Part shown: one piece after another, positions 43,661 to 51,670 of the stretch | How the letters are laid out: the number at the start of each line of letters is the position of its first letter | How positions within the stretch are numbered: position 1 is the stretch's first letter | NCBI RefSeq assembly: GCF_041447285.1 | Contig: NZ_JBGMEB010000005.1 | Location: 138,183 to 202,182, forward strand | Source of the DNA: Methanomethylovorans sp041447285 | Lineage (GTDB): Archaea; Halobacteriota; Methanosarcinia; Methanosarcinales; Methanosarcinaceae | Length of the DNA stretch: 64,000 nucleotides | Direction: 5' to 3' | Notes under the pieces: model-generated | Told to the model about the DNA's origin: nothing | Databases searched by the model: none | What the model saw: only the letters and a program-made list of their open reading frames with translations | Position numbers and translations under genes: made by a program

Positions 43661-44733
43661 AAATTGCTATTTTTCATGATTACATCGGGGCAATTGGCGG
43701 AGGGGAAAAATTAGTCCTCACTCTTGCAAAGGGACTAGGTGCAGATGTAATTACTACAGATGTAGATATGGATTCTGTTTTAAAAATGGGATTTGAGGAT
43801 GTAAAAATAATAAGTCTTGGGAATACATTGAAAATCCCCCCTCTTAAGCAGATAGATGCTTCTTTTAAGTTTGCAACATGTGATTTTTCTAAAAAATATG
43901 ACTCTTTTATTTTCTCAGGTAACTGGGCATTTTTTGCAGCAAAAAGACACAAACCAAACGTCTACTATTGTCATACGCCAACAAGAGCTTTTTATGACCT
44001 ATATGATGTGTACCGTAAGAATCAATCTGTGTTCGTATCCTTGCCTTTTATGATTTGGGTCCACTTACACAGGAAAGTTTCTGAGTACTATCTAACATAT
44101 GTATTTAAAATAGTGACAAATTCAATGAATACTCAGAAAAGGATCCTGAAATATTTTAGCAGAGATTCATCTGTGGTTTATCCACCTGTAGATACTTCAA
44201 GGTTTGAATTCAAAGAATATGGGGATTTCTGGTTGTCTGTTAATAGGCTTTACCCTGAAAAAAGAGTTGAACTTCAAATAGAAGCATTCAGAAGTATCCC
44301 AGACCAAAAATTGGTGATCGTAGGTGGATATGCTGAAGGGGACCATGCATCAGGATACGCATCTAAATTAATGGCTGGACTCCCGGAAAATGTAACTCTT
44401 ATCGGTAGTGTCACAGAGGAAAAACTACTTGAATTATATGCTACCTGTAAAGGGCATATTACTACTGCACTTGACGAAGATTTTGGTATGACTCCTATAG
44501 AGGCAATGGCATCAGGGAAACCTACTGTTGCAGTAAATGAAGGTGGCTACCTCGAGACTGTGTTAGATGGGGTTACAGGTATACTCGTGGAACCAAATGT
44601 CACGTCAATTGTCAATGCTGTCAAGGAAGTATCCTCAGATCCGCAAAAGTACAAAGAAGCCTGTATTCAAAGGGCCAAAGAATTTGATGTATCAACAATG
44701 CTTCTGAAAATGAGGACAGTACTTGTTTCATGA
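43657..44733 (+). CDS. Family 4 glycosyltransferase
   Basis: 358 residues, starting at ATG 43657 in an ATGA overlap with the preceding gene. N-terminal KIAIFHDYIGAIGGGEKLVLTLA, central YCHTPTRAFYDLYDVY, VNRLYPEKRVELQIEAFR and the donor site LDEDFGMTPIEAMASGKPTVAVNEGG mark the GT-B, GT4 fold. It is closest in layout to archaeal and bacterial mannosyl- or glucosyltransferases; the donor is unknown. It lies 15 bases before aglB. Confidence 0.9.
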   Translation: MKIAIFHDYIGAIGGGEKLVLTLAKGLGADVITTDVDMDSVLKMGFEDVKIISLGNTLKIPPLKQIDASFKFATCDFSKKYDSFIFSGNWAFFAAKRHKPNVYYCHTPTRAFYDLYDVYRKNQSVFVSLPFMIWVHLHRKVSEYYLTYVFKIVTNSMNTQKRILKYFSRDSSVVYPPVDTSRFEFKEYGDFWLSVNRLYPEKRVELQIEAFRSIPDQKLVIVGGYAEGDHASGYASKLMAGLPENVTLIGSVTEEKLLELYATCKGHITTALDEDFGMTPIEAMASGKPTVAVNEGGYLETVLDGVTGILVEPNVTSIVNAVKEVSSDPQKYKEACIQRAKEFDVSTMLLKMRTVLVS

Positions 44734-44748
44734 AATAAAGATGTCAAT

Positions 44749-47118
44749 ATGATTGATCACATAGATCGAAGGGATTTAAGAATGAATAAGATTGATTCTC
44801 TCTCTGTCAGGACTAAAGTATTGTTAGTGACGTTATTCGCATTGCTCATACGTTTATTTCCATTATCATCTCTTTTATCGAACGGTAGGGTAACTTTTGT
44901 AAGTTATGACTCTTATTATCACATGAGAAGTATCCTCTATACTACGCAACATTTTCCTCATTACCTTTTTTCTGATTCTTATATCAACTTTCCATTTGGT
45001 TTTGATATAAGCTGGCCTCCGCTTTATGATATTCTGGCATCACTAGCAGCTTTAATAGTCGGATTTGGCAATCCCAGTACTAGTACAATTGAAGTAGTTG
45101 CAGCAGCTTTTCCTGTAGTTCTTGGAATTCTTTCCTTAATTCCTTTGTATCTTGCAGCTTCCAAACTTTTTGGCCAGAGGGTAGGTTTTTACAGTATCCT
45201 GGTTCTGGCAATAATTCCAATTCATTTAATGGTCTCCATGTTCGGGGCAACAGATCATCACGTTGCTGAGATATTGATATCAACTATAGCTTTTACATTG
45301 TTTATTTTTTCACTTAATGACAGCTCGTGTTCTGATAATTTAAAGAAATTAACAAAAAAGGAGCTAATAGACTGTATTCGTTCCCGTTCAACATTATATG
45401 CTATTGGTGCCGGTTTTATGCTTGCTGTTTCGGTACTCACCTGGACCGGTTCACCTATTTTTATAGGTCTTTTTGCATTGTATGTGCCGGTACAGCTAGC
45501 TATTGATCTTAAAGTCAAAAGAAGTTCAGAATACTTATTGGTTAATTCATGTGCAATGTATCTGGCTGCACTTGTGCTCATTATACCTATTGCTTCGGCT
45601 ATGGTAAGGGAAGGATATGAGCTGAGTGCTGCTTTTGTTTCATGGTTCCATGTAGTGTATATATTAGTAATGCTTGTTTTTACGTTGGTATGTTGGGCTG
45701 TAGCTCGCCTTTTAAGTGGCAAGGGTCAGTGGTGGCATTATCCATTAGCCATTATTGCACTTATTGCAGTTTGTTTTATTGGCGTTAGGTCGTTAATGCC
45801 AACCTTCTACTCTAACGTCATGGCAGGAGTTAGTTATTTGTTAGGTTTTGATGAAACTCTAAGCACTATAAATGAAGCTTTACCTTTGTTCTGGGATCAG
45901 TATGGTAGTTTTACTTTGAAGTCTGTTTGGGGCGGATTCGGTCTGTTCTTCTTTTTGGCTATTGTCTCTCTTATGATGATTATGCGTAAGAGGGAACTTT
46001 CAACCAATCCTTCCATTTCCTTCCTGGTGATCTGGTCAATTATTGTGTTCGTACTTGCATTCTCTCAAAGACGTTTTATGTATCTGTTAGCTATCAATGT
46101 AGCAGTTCTTTCAGGCTATATAATGGGGGAGTTGCATTCATGGCTGATGCCAAAGGCAGTTAAAGATCATGCAGGGAAGCGTAAAAAGGTTCATGAAAAT
46201 CCTAGTAATGTTCCTCTGTTGATGGTGCTTGGAATGTTGCTTCTGCCTGGGTTTTTGATATCTGCGGCTGCTGTCTCCAGTCCATCTCTCATGCCTTCAG
46301 ACTGGGAGGAAACCTTAGATTGGTTAAAGGAAAATACTCCCGTGACTTCTTATTATCAAGATCCTGTGCAGACTCCTGAGTATGGAGTTCTCAGCTGGTG
46401 GGATTTTGGCAATTGGATTATTTATAGGTCTCAAAGGCCTGTTGTGACCAATAACTTCCAACCGGGTGTACAGGATGCAGCAGTCTTCTTCATCTCTCAG
46501 AATGAAACAAATGCATCAAATATCCTTGATGAAAGAAAAGTAAAGTATATACTAACAGACATCTCAATGGTCAAAGGCAAATTCTTCAATATTGCTAAAC
46601 TTGCGGGCGAGGATTATGATAGTTTCTTCGATAACGAAACAACCAATAAAGGTTCATCTACGGTAACTAGAAAAGTAGAGAATGGCAAGTTTAAAAATGC
46701 AATGCTTGTTAAACTGCATGTTTACGATGGAAGCGCTTCAGGTCATTATCGCTTACTATATGAATCTAACACTACTGTTACTAAAGATCCTGAAGTAAAA
46801 TATGTGAAAGTATTTGAGTATGTAAAAGGGGTAACAGTAACAGGTAAAGCTGAACCCGGGGAAACTGTTTACGGGGCTACTACTATTGTCAGTAACGAAG
46901 GTCGGGAATTTGATTACTATAATTCTGCAGTTGCAGGTGAAGATGGCACTTACAATCTGACTCTAGCTTACTCCACTGAGAATAGTGATCTGTCCACTCA
47001 TGCCATTTTACCATATACTATTATTGGTAAAAATAGTCGTGCTTCTAAACAGGTTAACGTAACTGAGAGCGCTGTTCTGGCAGGTGAAATTTTATCGTTA
47101 GACCTTGTCCAGGTCTAA
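44749..47118 (+). CDS. aglB: Oligosaccharyltransferase AglB (STT3 family)
   Basis: 789 residues (778 if ATG 44782 is used). A dozen or so membrane helices fill the first 540 residues, with the catalytic acidic motifs VTFVSYDSYYH near residue 50 and GATDHHVAE near 166; the hallmark SWWDFGNW (WWDYG equivalent) is near residue 548, followed by a soluble beta-rich C-terminal domain. The enzyme transfers the lipid-linked glycan to N-x-S/T sequons outside the membrane. Three glycosyltransferase genes precede it directly and the sequon-rich S-layer gene follows 1.5 kb downstream. Confidence 0.94.
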   Translation: MIDHIDRRDLRMNKIDSLSVRTKVLLVTLFALLIRLFPLSSLLSNGRVTFVSYDSYYHMRSILYTTQHFPHYLFSDSYINFPFGFDISWPPLYDILASLAALIVGFGNPSTSTIEVVAAAFPVVLGILSLIPLYLAASKLFGQRVGFYSILVLAIIPIHLMVSMFGATDHHVAEILISTIAFTLFIFSLNDSSCSDNLKKLTKKELIDCIRSRSTLYAIGAGFMLAVSVLTWTGSPIFIGLFALYVPVQLAIDLKVKRSSEYLLVNSCAMYLAALVLIIPIASAMVREGYELSAAFVSWFHVVYILVMLVFTLVCWAVARLLSGKGQWWHYPLAIIALIAVCFIGVRSLMPTFYSNVMAGVSYLLGFDETLSTINEALPLFWDQYGSFTLKSVWGGFGLFFFLAIVSLMMIMRKRELSTNPSISFLVIWSIIVFVLAFSQRRFMYLLAINVAVLSGYIMGELHSWLMPKAVKDHAGKRKKVHENPSNVPLLMVLGMLLLPGFLISAAAVSSPSLMPSDWEETLDWLKENTPVTSYYQDPVQTPEYGVLSWWDFGNWIIYRSQRPVVTNNFQPGVQDAAVFFISQNETNASNILDERKVKYILTDISMVKGKFFNIAKLAGEDYDSFFDNETTNKGSSTVTRKVENGKFKNAMLVKLHVYDGSASGHYRLLYESNTTVTKDPEVKYVKVFEYVKGVTVTGKAEPGETVYGATTIVSNEGREFDYYNSAVAGEDGTYNLTLAYSTENSDLSTHAILPYTIIGKNSRASKQVNVTESAVLAGEILSLDLVQV

Positions 47119-47212
47119 CCTTTTATCTAGATTTTTTCTTAAATTCAAGTCAAAATTATATATAACAAAAGCATTATATTATTTATGTCTCTGTACGGTG
47201 CTTCCAGGTGAT

Positions 47213-47359
47213 ATGATGCTTTATAGATGCTCTTTATGTGAAGGGAAAATGAATAGATGGAGGTATCCTGCCATTGCAAGGCAGGATAAATTTGGAAGAC
47301 AACTTGTTATCTACAAGTGTGTTGAATGCGGTAATGAAGAGACTTATCCTGACCTTTAA
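47213..47359 (+). CDS. Small zinc-ribbon protein
   Basis: 48-49 residues from ATG 47213 or 47216. Four cysteines form a zinc ribbon: YRCSLCEGK near the N-terminus and YKCVECGNEETYP near the C-terminus. A longer frame runs back into aglB but those residues have no zinc-ribbon character. GGTG occurs 6 bases before the ATG and an AT-rich element ATTATATTATTTAT lies about 40 bases upstream. Its role is unknown; such mini-ribbons are common in archaea and may bind RNA or partner proteins. Confidence 0.65.
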   Translation: MMLYRCSLCEGKMNRWRYPAIARQDKFGRQLVIYKCVECGNEETYPDL

Positions 47360-47362
47360 ACA

Positions 47363-48142
47363 TCAGAACATTGAATAAACTTCTTCATGTGGATGGATCA
47401 CAAAACCTTCTGGGGTTATCTCGTATGGGTGGATCTTTTTGCTGTGGTCTGATCCGCGCATCTTGTATATTTCCATGCTGCGCATACGCACATTTTCATG
47501 TCTTTTATAGTATAATACAATGGTTCCATCGGTTACGAAGTTCTCAACTCCGAATCTCGAGGGGCTTGATTCATCAATTACTTCGCAGGTCATCATTGAA
47601 GTAAGCCCTATTACTTCAAGAGTGGTACTCAGCTTGAGTAATTCGACACGTATTTTTGCTTGGTCCTGTAGGTAGAAACTTATAGAGGTTGTAGAATCTA
47701 CCAAAGCTCTTCGTGCATTAATCTCTTCTTGGGTGGTGATAATTTGGTCCATCAGGGAGCGAATATCAAAAGGTCGGATATCGACGTATTTTTCTTGAGA
47801 TGGTATCCCAATTTTTGTAGAACAAGCATCTATTATGGCAAGTTTGTTCTCATCTTCAAGTTCCTCAAGATCCCATCCAAATTTGAGTACGTTCTCACGT
47901 ATTTGTTCGGGTCTCTCCTCAGTTGCCACTATGATACCATTCTCTCCATATTTAGTAATCCCGTTATATATAAACTGGATGGAAAAATTTGTTTTACCTG
48001 CTCCAGATGTGCCTGAAACTAAATAGGTTCTATCTCTTATAAGCCCTCCACCACAGAGTTCATCAAAGCCAGGTATGCCCGTCCTCACCCTGTTTGGGCC
48101 CTCTTCCATTTTTATCTCTTCAGATACAGCGCCATCAAACAT
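47363..48142 (-). CDS. Single-domain KaiC/RAD55-like ATPase
   Basis: 259 residues with one RecA-type domain: VRTGIPGFDELCGGGLIRDR, Walker A VSGTSGAGKTNFSIQFI near residue 44, VATEERPEQIRENVLKFGWD and DSTTSISFYLQD. The length and motifs match archaeal RAD55-family (KaiC-like) ATPases used in signalling or motility regulation. A GAGGAG ribosome site precedes the ATG and TATATTATAAATAGC is a plausible promoter. It converges on the zinc-ribbon gene (3-base gap). It is one of three KaiC-like genes in the window. Confidence 0.85.
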   Translation of the reverse strand: MFDGAVSEEIKMEEGPNRVRTGIPGFDELCGGGLIRDRTYLVSGTSGAGKTNFSIQFIYNGITKYGENGIIVATEERPEQIRENVLKFGWDLEELEDENKLAIIDACSTKIGIPSQEKYVDIRPFDIRSLMDQIITTQEEINARRALVDSTTSISFYLQDQAKIRVELLKLSTTLEVIGLTSMMTCEVIDESSPSRFGVENFVTDGTIVLYYKRHENVRMRSMEIYKMRGSDHSKKIHPYEITPEGFVIHPHEEVYSMF

Positions 48143-48574
48143 CTTGCGTTTCTCCTCGTTTTGTGCTTAATCTTTGCTATTTATAATATATCTGAGTAGA
48201 TATAAATGTATTGAGATGATTATGTTTATTTCAGATGAGATATTCATATATGCTGATTCGACAATTTATTAACTATACTTTCTTTCTTGTCGTTATCTTA
48301 AAGGATACGCATATTAGAGTTCGACATTTCCCGTTAAATACATCGATACTTGCCATTGCAATGCGAATAAGAATCTGTTTGAGACCACAAAAGATTTAAT
48401 AGGGAAATCAATTAATAGGCTCTTGTAATCCAATATGACGGGATTAAGAGGGTGATGATGAGAACTTCGTCAATGGGCGAACTTAAAGTTCTCCTGATGA
48501 AGATTCAAGGACGCATATGCGTTCAAATCCAATGATCCTCACTCTTAGATACTATAAACTAACGGAGGAAAATA
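48143..48574. promoter_or_regulatory. Divergent promoter region and structured 5' leader of the S-layer gene
   Basis: 432 bases without a gene. The left part should hold the promoter of the KaiC-like gene. On the plus strand GATTTAATAGGG at about 48390 is a likely TATA element, giving an mRNA leader of roughly 150 bases. The leader contains an 8-base-pair inverted repeat, GAGAACTT (48460-48467) with AAGTTCTC (48486-48493), and a 12-base palindrome ACGCATATGCGT (48511-48522) that folds into a short hairpin with loop AUAU. A perfect palindrome CATTGCAATG (48354-48363) lies about 30 bases upstream of the TATA box. GGAGG sits 6 bases before ATG 48575. Confidence 0.6.
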
Positions 48575-50554
48575 ATGAGTAAATTCGCAGCAGTAACAAT
48601 TGCTGCACTTATGCTGATGGCAGTATTCGTTTCATCTGCAAGTGCAGCAGCTTCTGTAAACACTGTGGAGGTAAGAAGCCCAGTGTACAGTGGCAGTGCA
48701 TTAAGTGACGTTACTGTGGACTTCGACTATACTGAGTTCGCAGGATTCTATTACGATATAGATGACAATGTTGGTTCTGAGAGCCTGTCTATCGACCCAA
48801 ATATGGTCTCAGACCCAAGAACTATTGATGACAATGGACTTACATACAGAACGGATATTCAGAATGTAGGTTACACTTACAGTGACTGGACCGGTACCTT
48901 CCCCAAGATGGGCTTCCTTGCACAGGACTATGTGCCAGTGAACGACCAGCCAGATGTTCTGTCTAAGCTTCTGCTTGACAGCGATGACAAGTACACTCTT
49001 AGAGTAGGTCAGTCCCTTGACCTTGGCGAAGGTTACACACTCACACCAAAGCAGATTGATGTCGACGGTAACAAGGTCTGGCTCGAGCTTGCCAAGGACG
49101 GCGTATACCTTGATGATCAGGTCATTACCGTAACTGACGCAGATGTTGATAACAGCACCTGGAACTATGAAGAGGATGATGTAGGCGGCGAAGATGATGT
49201 AGTCATCATGAGAGCCCACGTCAACGAAGTATTCCAGGGTCAGACCGACAGCCTTGCAGTAATTGAGGGTCTGTGGCTCATCTCCAACGAACCAATGGAG
49301 ATCGAGAGCGATGACACCTTCGATGCACTCGAAGTTACAACCATCGGTGACACCTACCTTGAGCTTAAGAACAAGGATTCCCTTACCTTGACCAAGAACA
49401 AGGATATAGTCCTCGCAGGCGACATGAAGATCAAGACCGCTAACTCTGATGATGTCAGGTTCTACTTCTACAAGGAGATCACTGCACCAGGAACTTATCA
49501 GGTAAGAGGTACAGTTGCAACCGGCACTGCTACATGGGATGCAACTTCATTCGCAGGCTTCTACTATGACCTGGATGCAAACATATCATCCGAAAGCATG
49601 ACTGCTACTGTCACAGGTACCAGAACAATTGCACAAGATGATCTCGTTTACACTACCACTATACAGCAGGTAGGATACGAGTACGGAGATTGGACCGGTA
49701 CCTATCCAAAGATGGGCTTCCTTGCAGAAGAATATGTGCCAGTGAACGACCAGCCAGACGTACTGTCCAAGCTTCTGCTTGACAGCGATGACAAGTATAC
49801 TCTTAGAGTAGGTCAGTCCCTTGACCTTGGCGAAGGTTACACACTCACACCAAAGCAGATTGATGTCGATGGTAACAAGGTCTGGCTCGAGCTTGCTAAG
49901 GACGGCGTATACCTTGATGATCAGGTCATTACCGTAACTGACGCAGATGTTGAGAACAGCACCTGGAACTATGAAGAAGATGATGTAGGCGGCGAAGATG
50001 ATGTAGTCATCATGAGAGCCCACGTCAACGAAGTATTCCAGGGTCAGACCGACAGCCTTGCAGTAATTGAAGGTATGTGGCTCATCTCTAACGAACCATT
50101 GAAGATCGAGAGCGATGACTCCTTCGATGCACTTGATGTTACAACCATCGGTGACGACTCACTTGTACTTACAAACCCAGATGATATGACTCTGACAAAG
50201 AACAAGGAGATCAAGATCGCCGGTAACATGTACTTCAAGACTGCAGACTCCAATGACCTCCGCTACTACCCATACGCTGAGTACACCATTGGCAATGCAA
50301 CCGTTGGTAATGGGACAACCACTCCAACCACACCAACCACTGGTAATGGAACTACAACAGTCCCACCAACCACTGGTAATGGAACGACAGTCCCACCAAC
50401 CACTGGTGAGGGAACAACAGTCCCACCAACCACTGGTAACGGAACAACAGTCCCACCAACCAATGAAACCGAGACCAAGACCCCAGGCTTTGAAGCAATC
50501 TTCGCAGTAGGCGGTCTCTTGGCAGTTGCATACCTTGTTAGAAGGAACAACTAA
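48575..50554 (+). CDS. S-layer protein with two S-layer duplication domains and PGF-CTERM tail
   Basis: 659 residues. A signal peptide (AAVTIAALMLMAVFVSSASA) leads into two tandem S-layer domains (about residues 30-300 and 305-575), the TIGR01567/DUF1608-type duplication of Methanosarcinaceae S-layer proteins. A Thr/Pro-rich stalk with N-G-T sequons follows, then TPGFEAIFAVGGLLAVAYLV and RRNN, a PGF-CTERM sorting signal. DNA encoding the second half of each domain is almost identical (48887-49310 and 49691-50114, offset 804 bases). The gene uses more C-ending codons than its neighbours, as for a highly expressed gene. It forms the cell envelope. Confidence 0.93.
   Translation: MSKFAAVTIAALMLMAVFVSSASAAASVNTVEVRSPVYSGSALSDVTVDFDYTEFAGFYYDIDDNVGSESLSIDPNMVSDPRTIDDNGLTYRTDIQNVGYTYSDWTGTFPKMGFLAQDYVPVNDQPDVLSKLLLDSDDKYTLRVGQSLDLGEGYTLTPKQIDVDGNKVWLELAKDGVYLDDQVITVTDADVDNSTWNYEEDDVGGEDDVVIMRAHVNEVFQGQTDSLAVIEGLWLISNEPMEIESDDTFDALEVTTIGDTYLELKNKDSLTLTKNKDIVLAGDMKIKTANSDDVRFYFYKEITAPGTYQVRGTVATGTATWDATSFAGFYYDLDANISSESMTATVTGTRTIAQDDLVYTTTIQQVGYEYGDWTGTYPKMGFLAEEYVPVNDQPDVLSKLLLDSDDKYTLRVGQSLDLGEGYTLTPKQIDVDGNKVWLELAKDGVYLDDQVITVTDADVENSTWNYEEDDVGGEDDVVIMRAHVNEVFQGQTDSLAVIEGMWLISNEPLKIESDDSFDALDVTTIGDDSLVLTNPDDMTLTKNKEIKIAGNMYFKTADSNDLRYYPYAEYTIGNATVGNGTTTPTTPTTGNGTTTVPPTTGNGTTVPPTTGEGTTVPPTTGNGTTVPPTNETETKTPGFEAIFAVGGLLAVAYLVRRNN
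50300..50465 (+). repeat. Tandem repeat encoding the S-layer stalk
   Basis: Four to five imperfect copies of a 30-33 base unit, coding for GNGTTVPPTT-like repeats, with core ACAGTCCCACCAACCACTGG. Each unit carries one N-G-T sequon except the third copy, which has GEGTTV and so loses the sequon. The repeat links the S-layer domains to the membrane-anchoring tail and is likely heavily glycosylated. Copy number may vary between strains, as for other low-complexity spacers. Confidence 0.85.
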
Positions 50555-50567
50555 GCTAAAATGAATT

Positions 50568-50603
50568 GAGAAGGGTTTAAATCCCTTCTTTTACTCTTTT
50601 TTT
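50568..50603 (+). terminator. Hairpin and T-tract terminator after the S-layer gene
   Basis: A GAGAAGGG/CCCTTCTT stem (8 pairs including one G-U) with a TTTAAAT loop is followed by TTTT and, after three bases, a run of seven T. It lies 14 bases after the S-layer stop codon. Oligo-T tracts terminate archaeal transcription, and this is the clearest terminator in the window, as expected for a strongly expressed gene. Confidence 0.75.
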
Positions 50604-50699
50604 AATTCAGATTTACGTTAAATGTCCTCGTTTATTGACTGGACATCAGTTTAATAACAAAGAAACCGTGTTATCGGACTATTTATCCGAGGTAATACC

Positions 50700-51260
50700 A
50701 TGAAGAAACAGTTGAGTTTAGTGTTGATATTTGTAGTATTGTTCATGGGTTTCTCAGGCTGCATATTCAAAGGGAATGATAATACTACTACTCCCCCAAG
50801 CGGCCAGGTTGCCCCAGTAAAAAGCGTTTCTGAACTTGTAGTGCTTAATAATATACCCTCAGATTTTGAATACCTTGGCAATAAGTCTTTAACCGCAGAT
50901 AATGTGAACAAGGACTACGCTGAAGCACAAAATGTTGAAGAAGCTGCTGAAGGTATCTATAAGAATGAAACTCTTGATTACTACGTTACAGCTATAAAGT
51001 TCTCGGACGCAGAGTCAGCAGATTCTTTCATTACTAACTACAAGGCTACATTTAACGTGCTCAAGAACAATGAGACTTTCCAGATTGTTGAATTCAATGG
51101 ACACGAAGCCACAAGAGCTTTGAGTTATTCTACTGTAGGGGGTAACCAGGTTCCAAGATACAAATATTTCTGGAATAACAATAACCAGGTTTTCATCATT
51201 GTTGGTAACTCTAATGAATCATCAGTAGGGCTTGATTTTGCAACGGCTACAGGATATTGA
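50700..51260 (+). CDS. Lipoprotein, unknown function
   Basis: 186 residues. The signal MKKQLSLVLIFVVLFMGFSG ends in a lipobox with Cys21 as the lipidation site, then a short Thr/Pro-rich linker and a compact domain of about 140 residues (VSELVVLNNIPSDFEYLGNKSL...VFIIVGNSNES). It contains several N-x-S/T sequons (NDT absent, NKS, NET, NES present), so it may be N-glycosylated. The start is preceded by GAGGTAA. No family was recognised. A plus-strand T run at about 51285-51292 follows the stop and may terminate transcription. Confidence 0.75.
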   Translation: MKKQLSLVLIFVVLFMGFSGCIFKGNDNTTTPPSGQVAPVKSVSELVVLNNIPSDFEYLGNKSLTADNVNKDYAEAQNVEEAAEGIYKNETLDYYVTAIKFSDAESADSFITNYKATFNVLKNNETFQIVEFNGHEATRALSYSTVGGNQVPRYKYFWNNNNQVFIIVGNSNESSVGLDFATATGY

Positions 51261-51347
51261 TTATATCCTGAACATTCTCTTTTTTTTCACTTGAGATTCC
51301 AATCGATACGCTTTAATATGAAAATACCCTTCTAGATGCTACGCTAT

Positions 51348-51457
51348 GCCCGGATAGCCTAGTCGGTTGGGGCGCCAGACTCATAGGGAATATTTACGAG
51401 TGCGTCCAAGTCTCCTGAGACATCTGGAGGTCGCGTGTTCGAGTCACGCTCCGGGCA
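51348..51457 (+). tRNA. tRNA-Met (anticodon CAT, elongator type) with 36-base BHB intron
   Basis: The acceptor stem is GCCCGGA with TCCGGGC and discriminator A; the anticodon stem is CCAGA with TCTGG, and the T-arm is GCGTG-TTCGAGT-CACGC. The anticodon CAT is at 51382-51384. An intron at 51386-51421 separates A37 from A38. Around the splice sites CTCA pairs with TGAG (4 base pairs) flanked by three-base bulges TAG and ACA, cut after the second base, with outer stems: a canonical archaeal bulge-helix-bulge. Mature length is 74 bases. I call Met by the CAT anticodon and the frequent intron in this tRNA; Ile2 (CAU modified) is not excluded. Confidence 0.92.
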
Positions 51458-51670
51458 CTATTTCTTATATTTCAGTCTATTTAATGTTTGTATCTAAGAT
51501 TCATGGATATTTTGTTTATTCTGTATCTTGATCTATTAAGTGATTTTTTTTATTCTCAGGCATGCCTTTGATGGATTTTGTAAAGTGTGTGCTTTATGGG
51601 TTAAATCTTCTTCTTCTCGTTCTATTTTCATCGCGCAAAACATATATGCTCTCAGAAGGTACATAGCCTC

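Noticed and set aside
6274..48442. Shared 12-14 base motif CCCGTCATATT(GGA) at 6274, 30153 and, on the minus strand, near 48429
   Set aside because: Many 13-base matches are expected by chance in a 64-kb window, and the three copies differ in position relative to genes.
48452..48500. C/D-box sRNA in the S-layer leader (GTGATGA ... CTGATGA)
   Set aside because: The boxes occur, but spacing and the internal stem do not match a standard C/D RNA, and the region is better explained as mRNA leader.
48809..50023. Two long, similar minus-strand open frames opposite the S-layer gene
   Set aside because: They mirror the internal duplication of the S-layer gene and have no start context or domain; they are antisense shadows.
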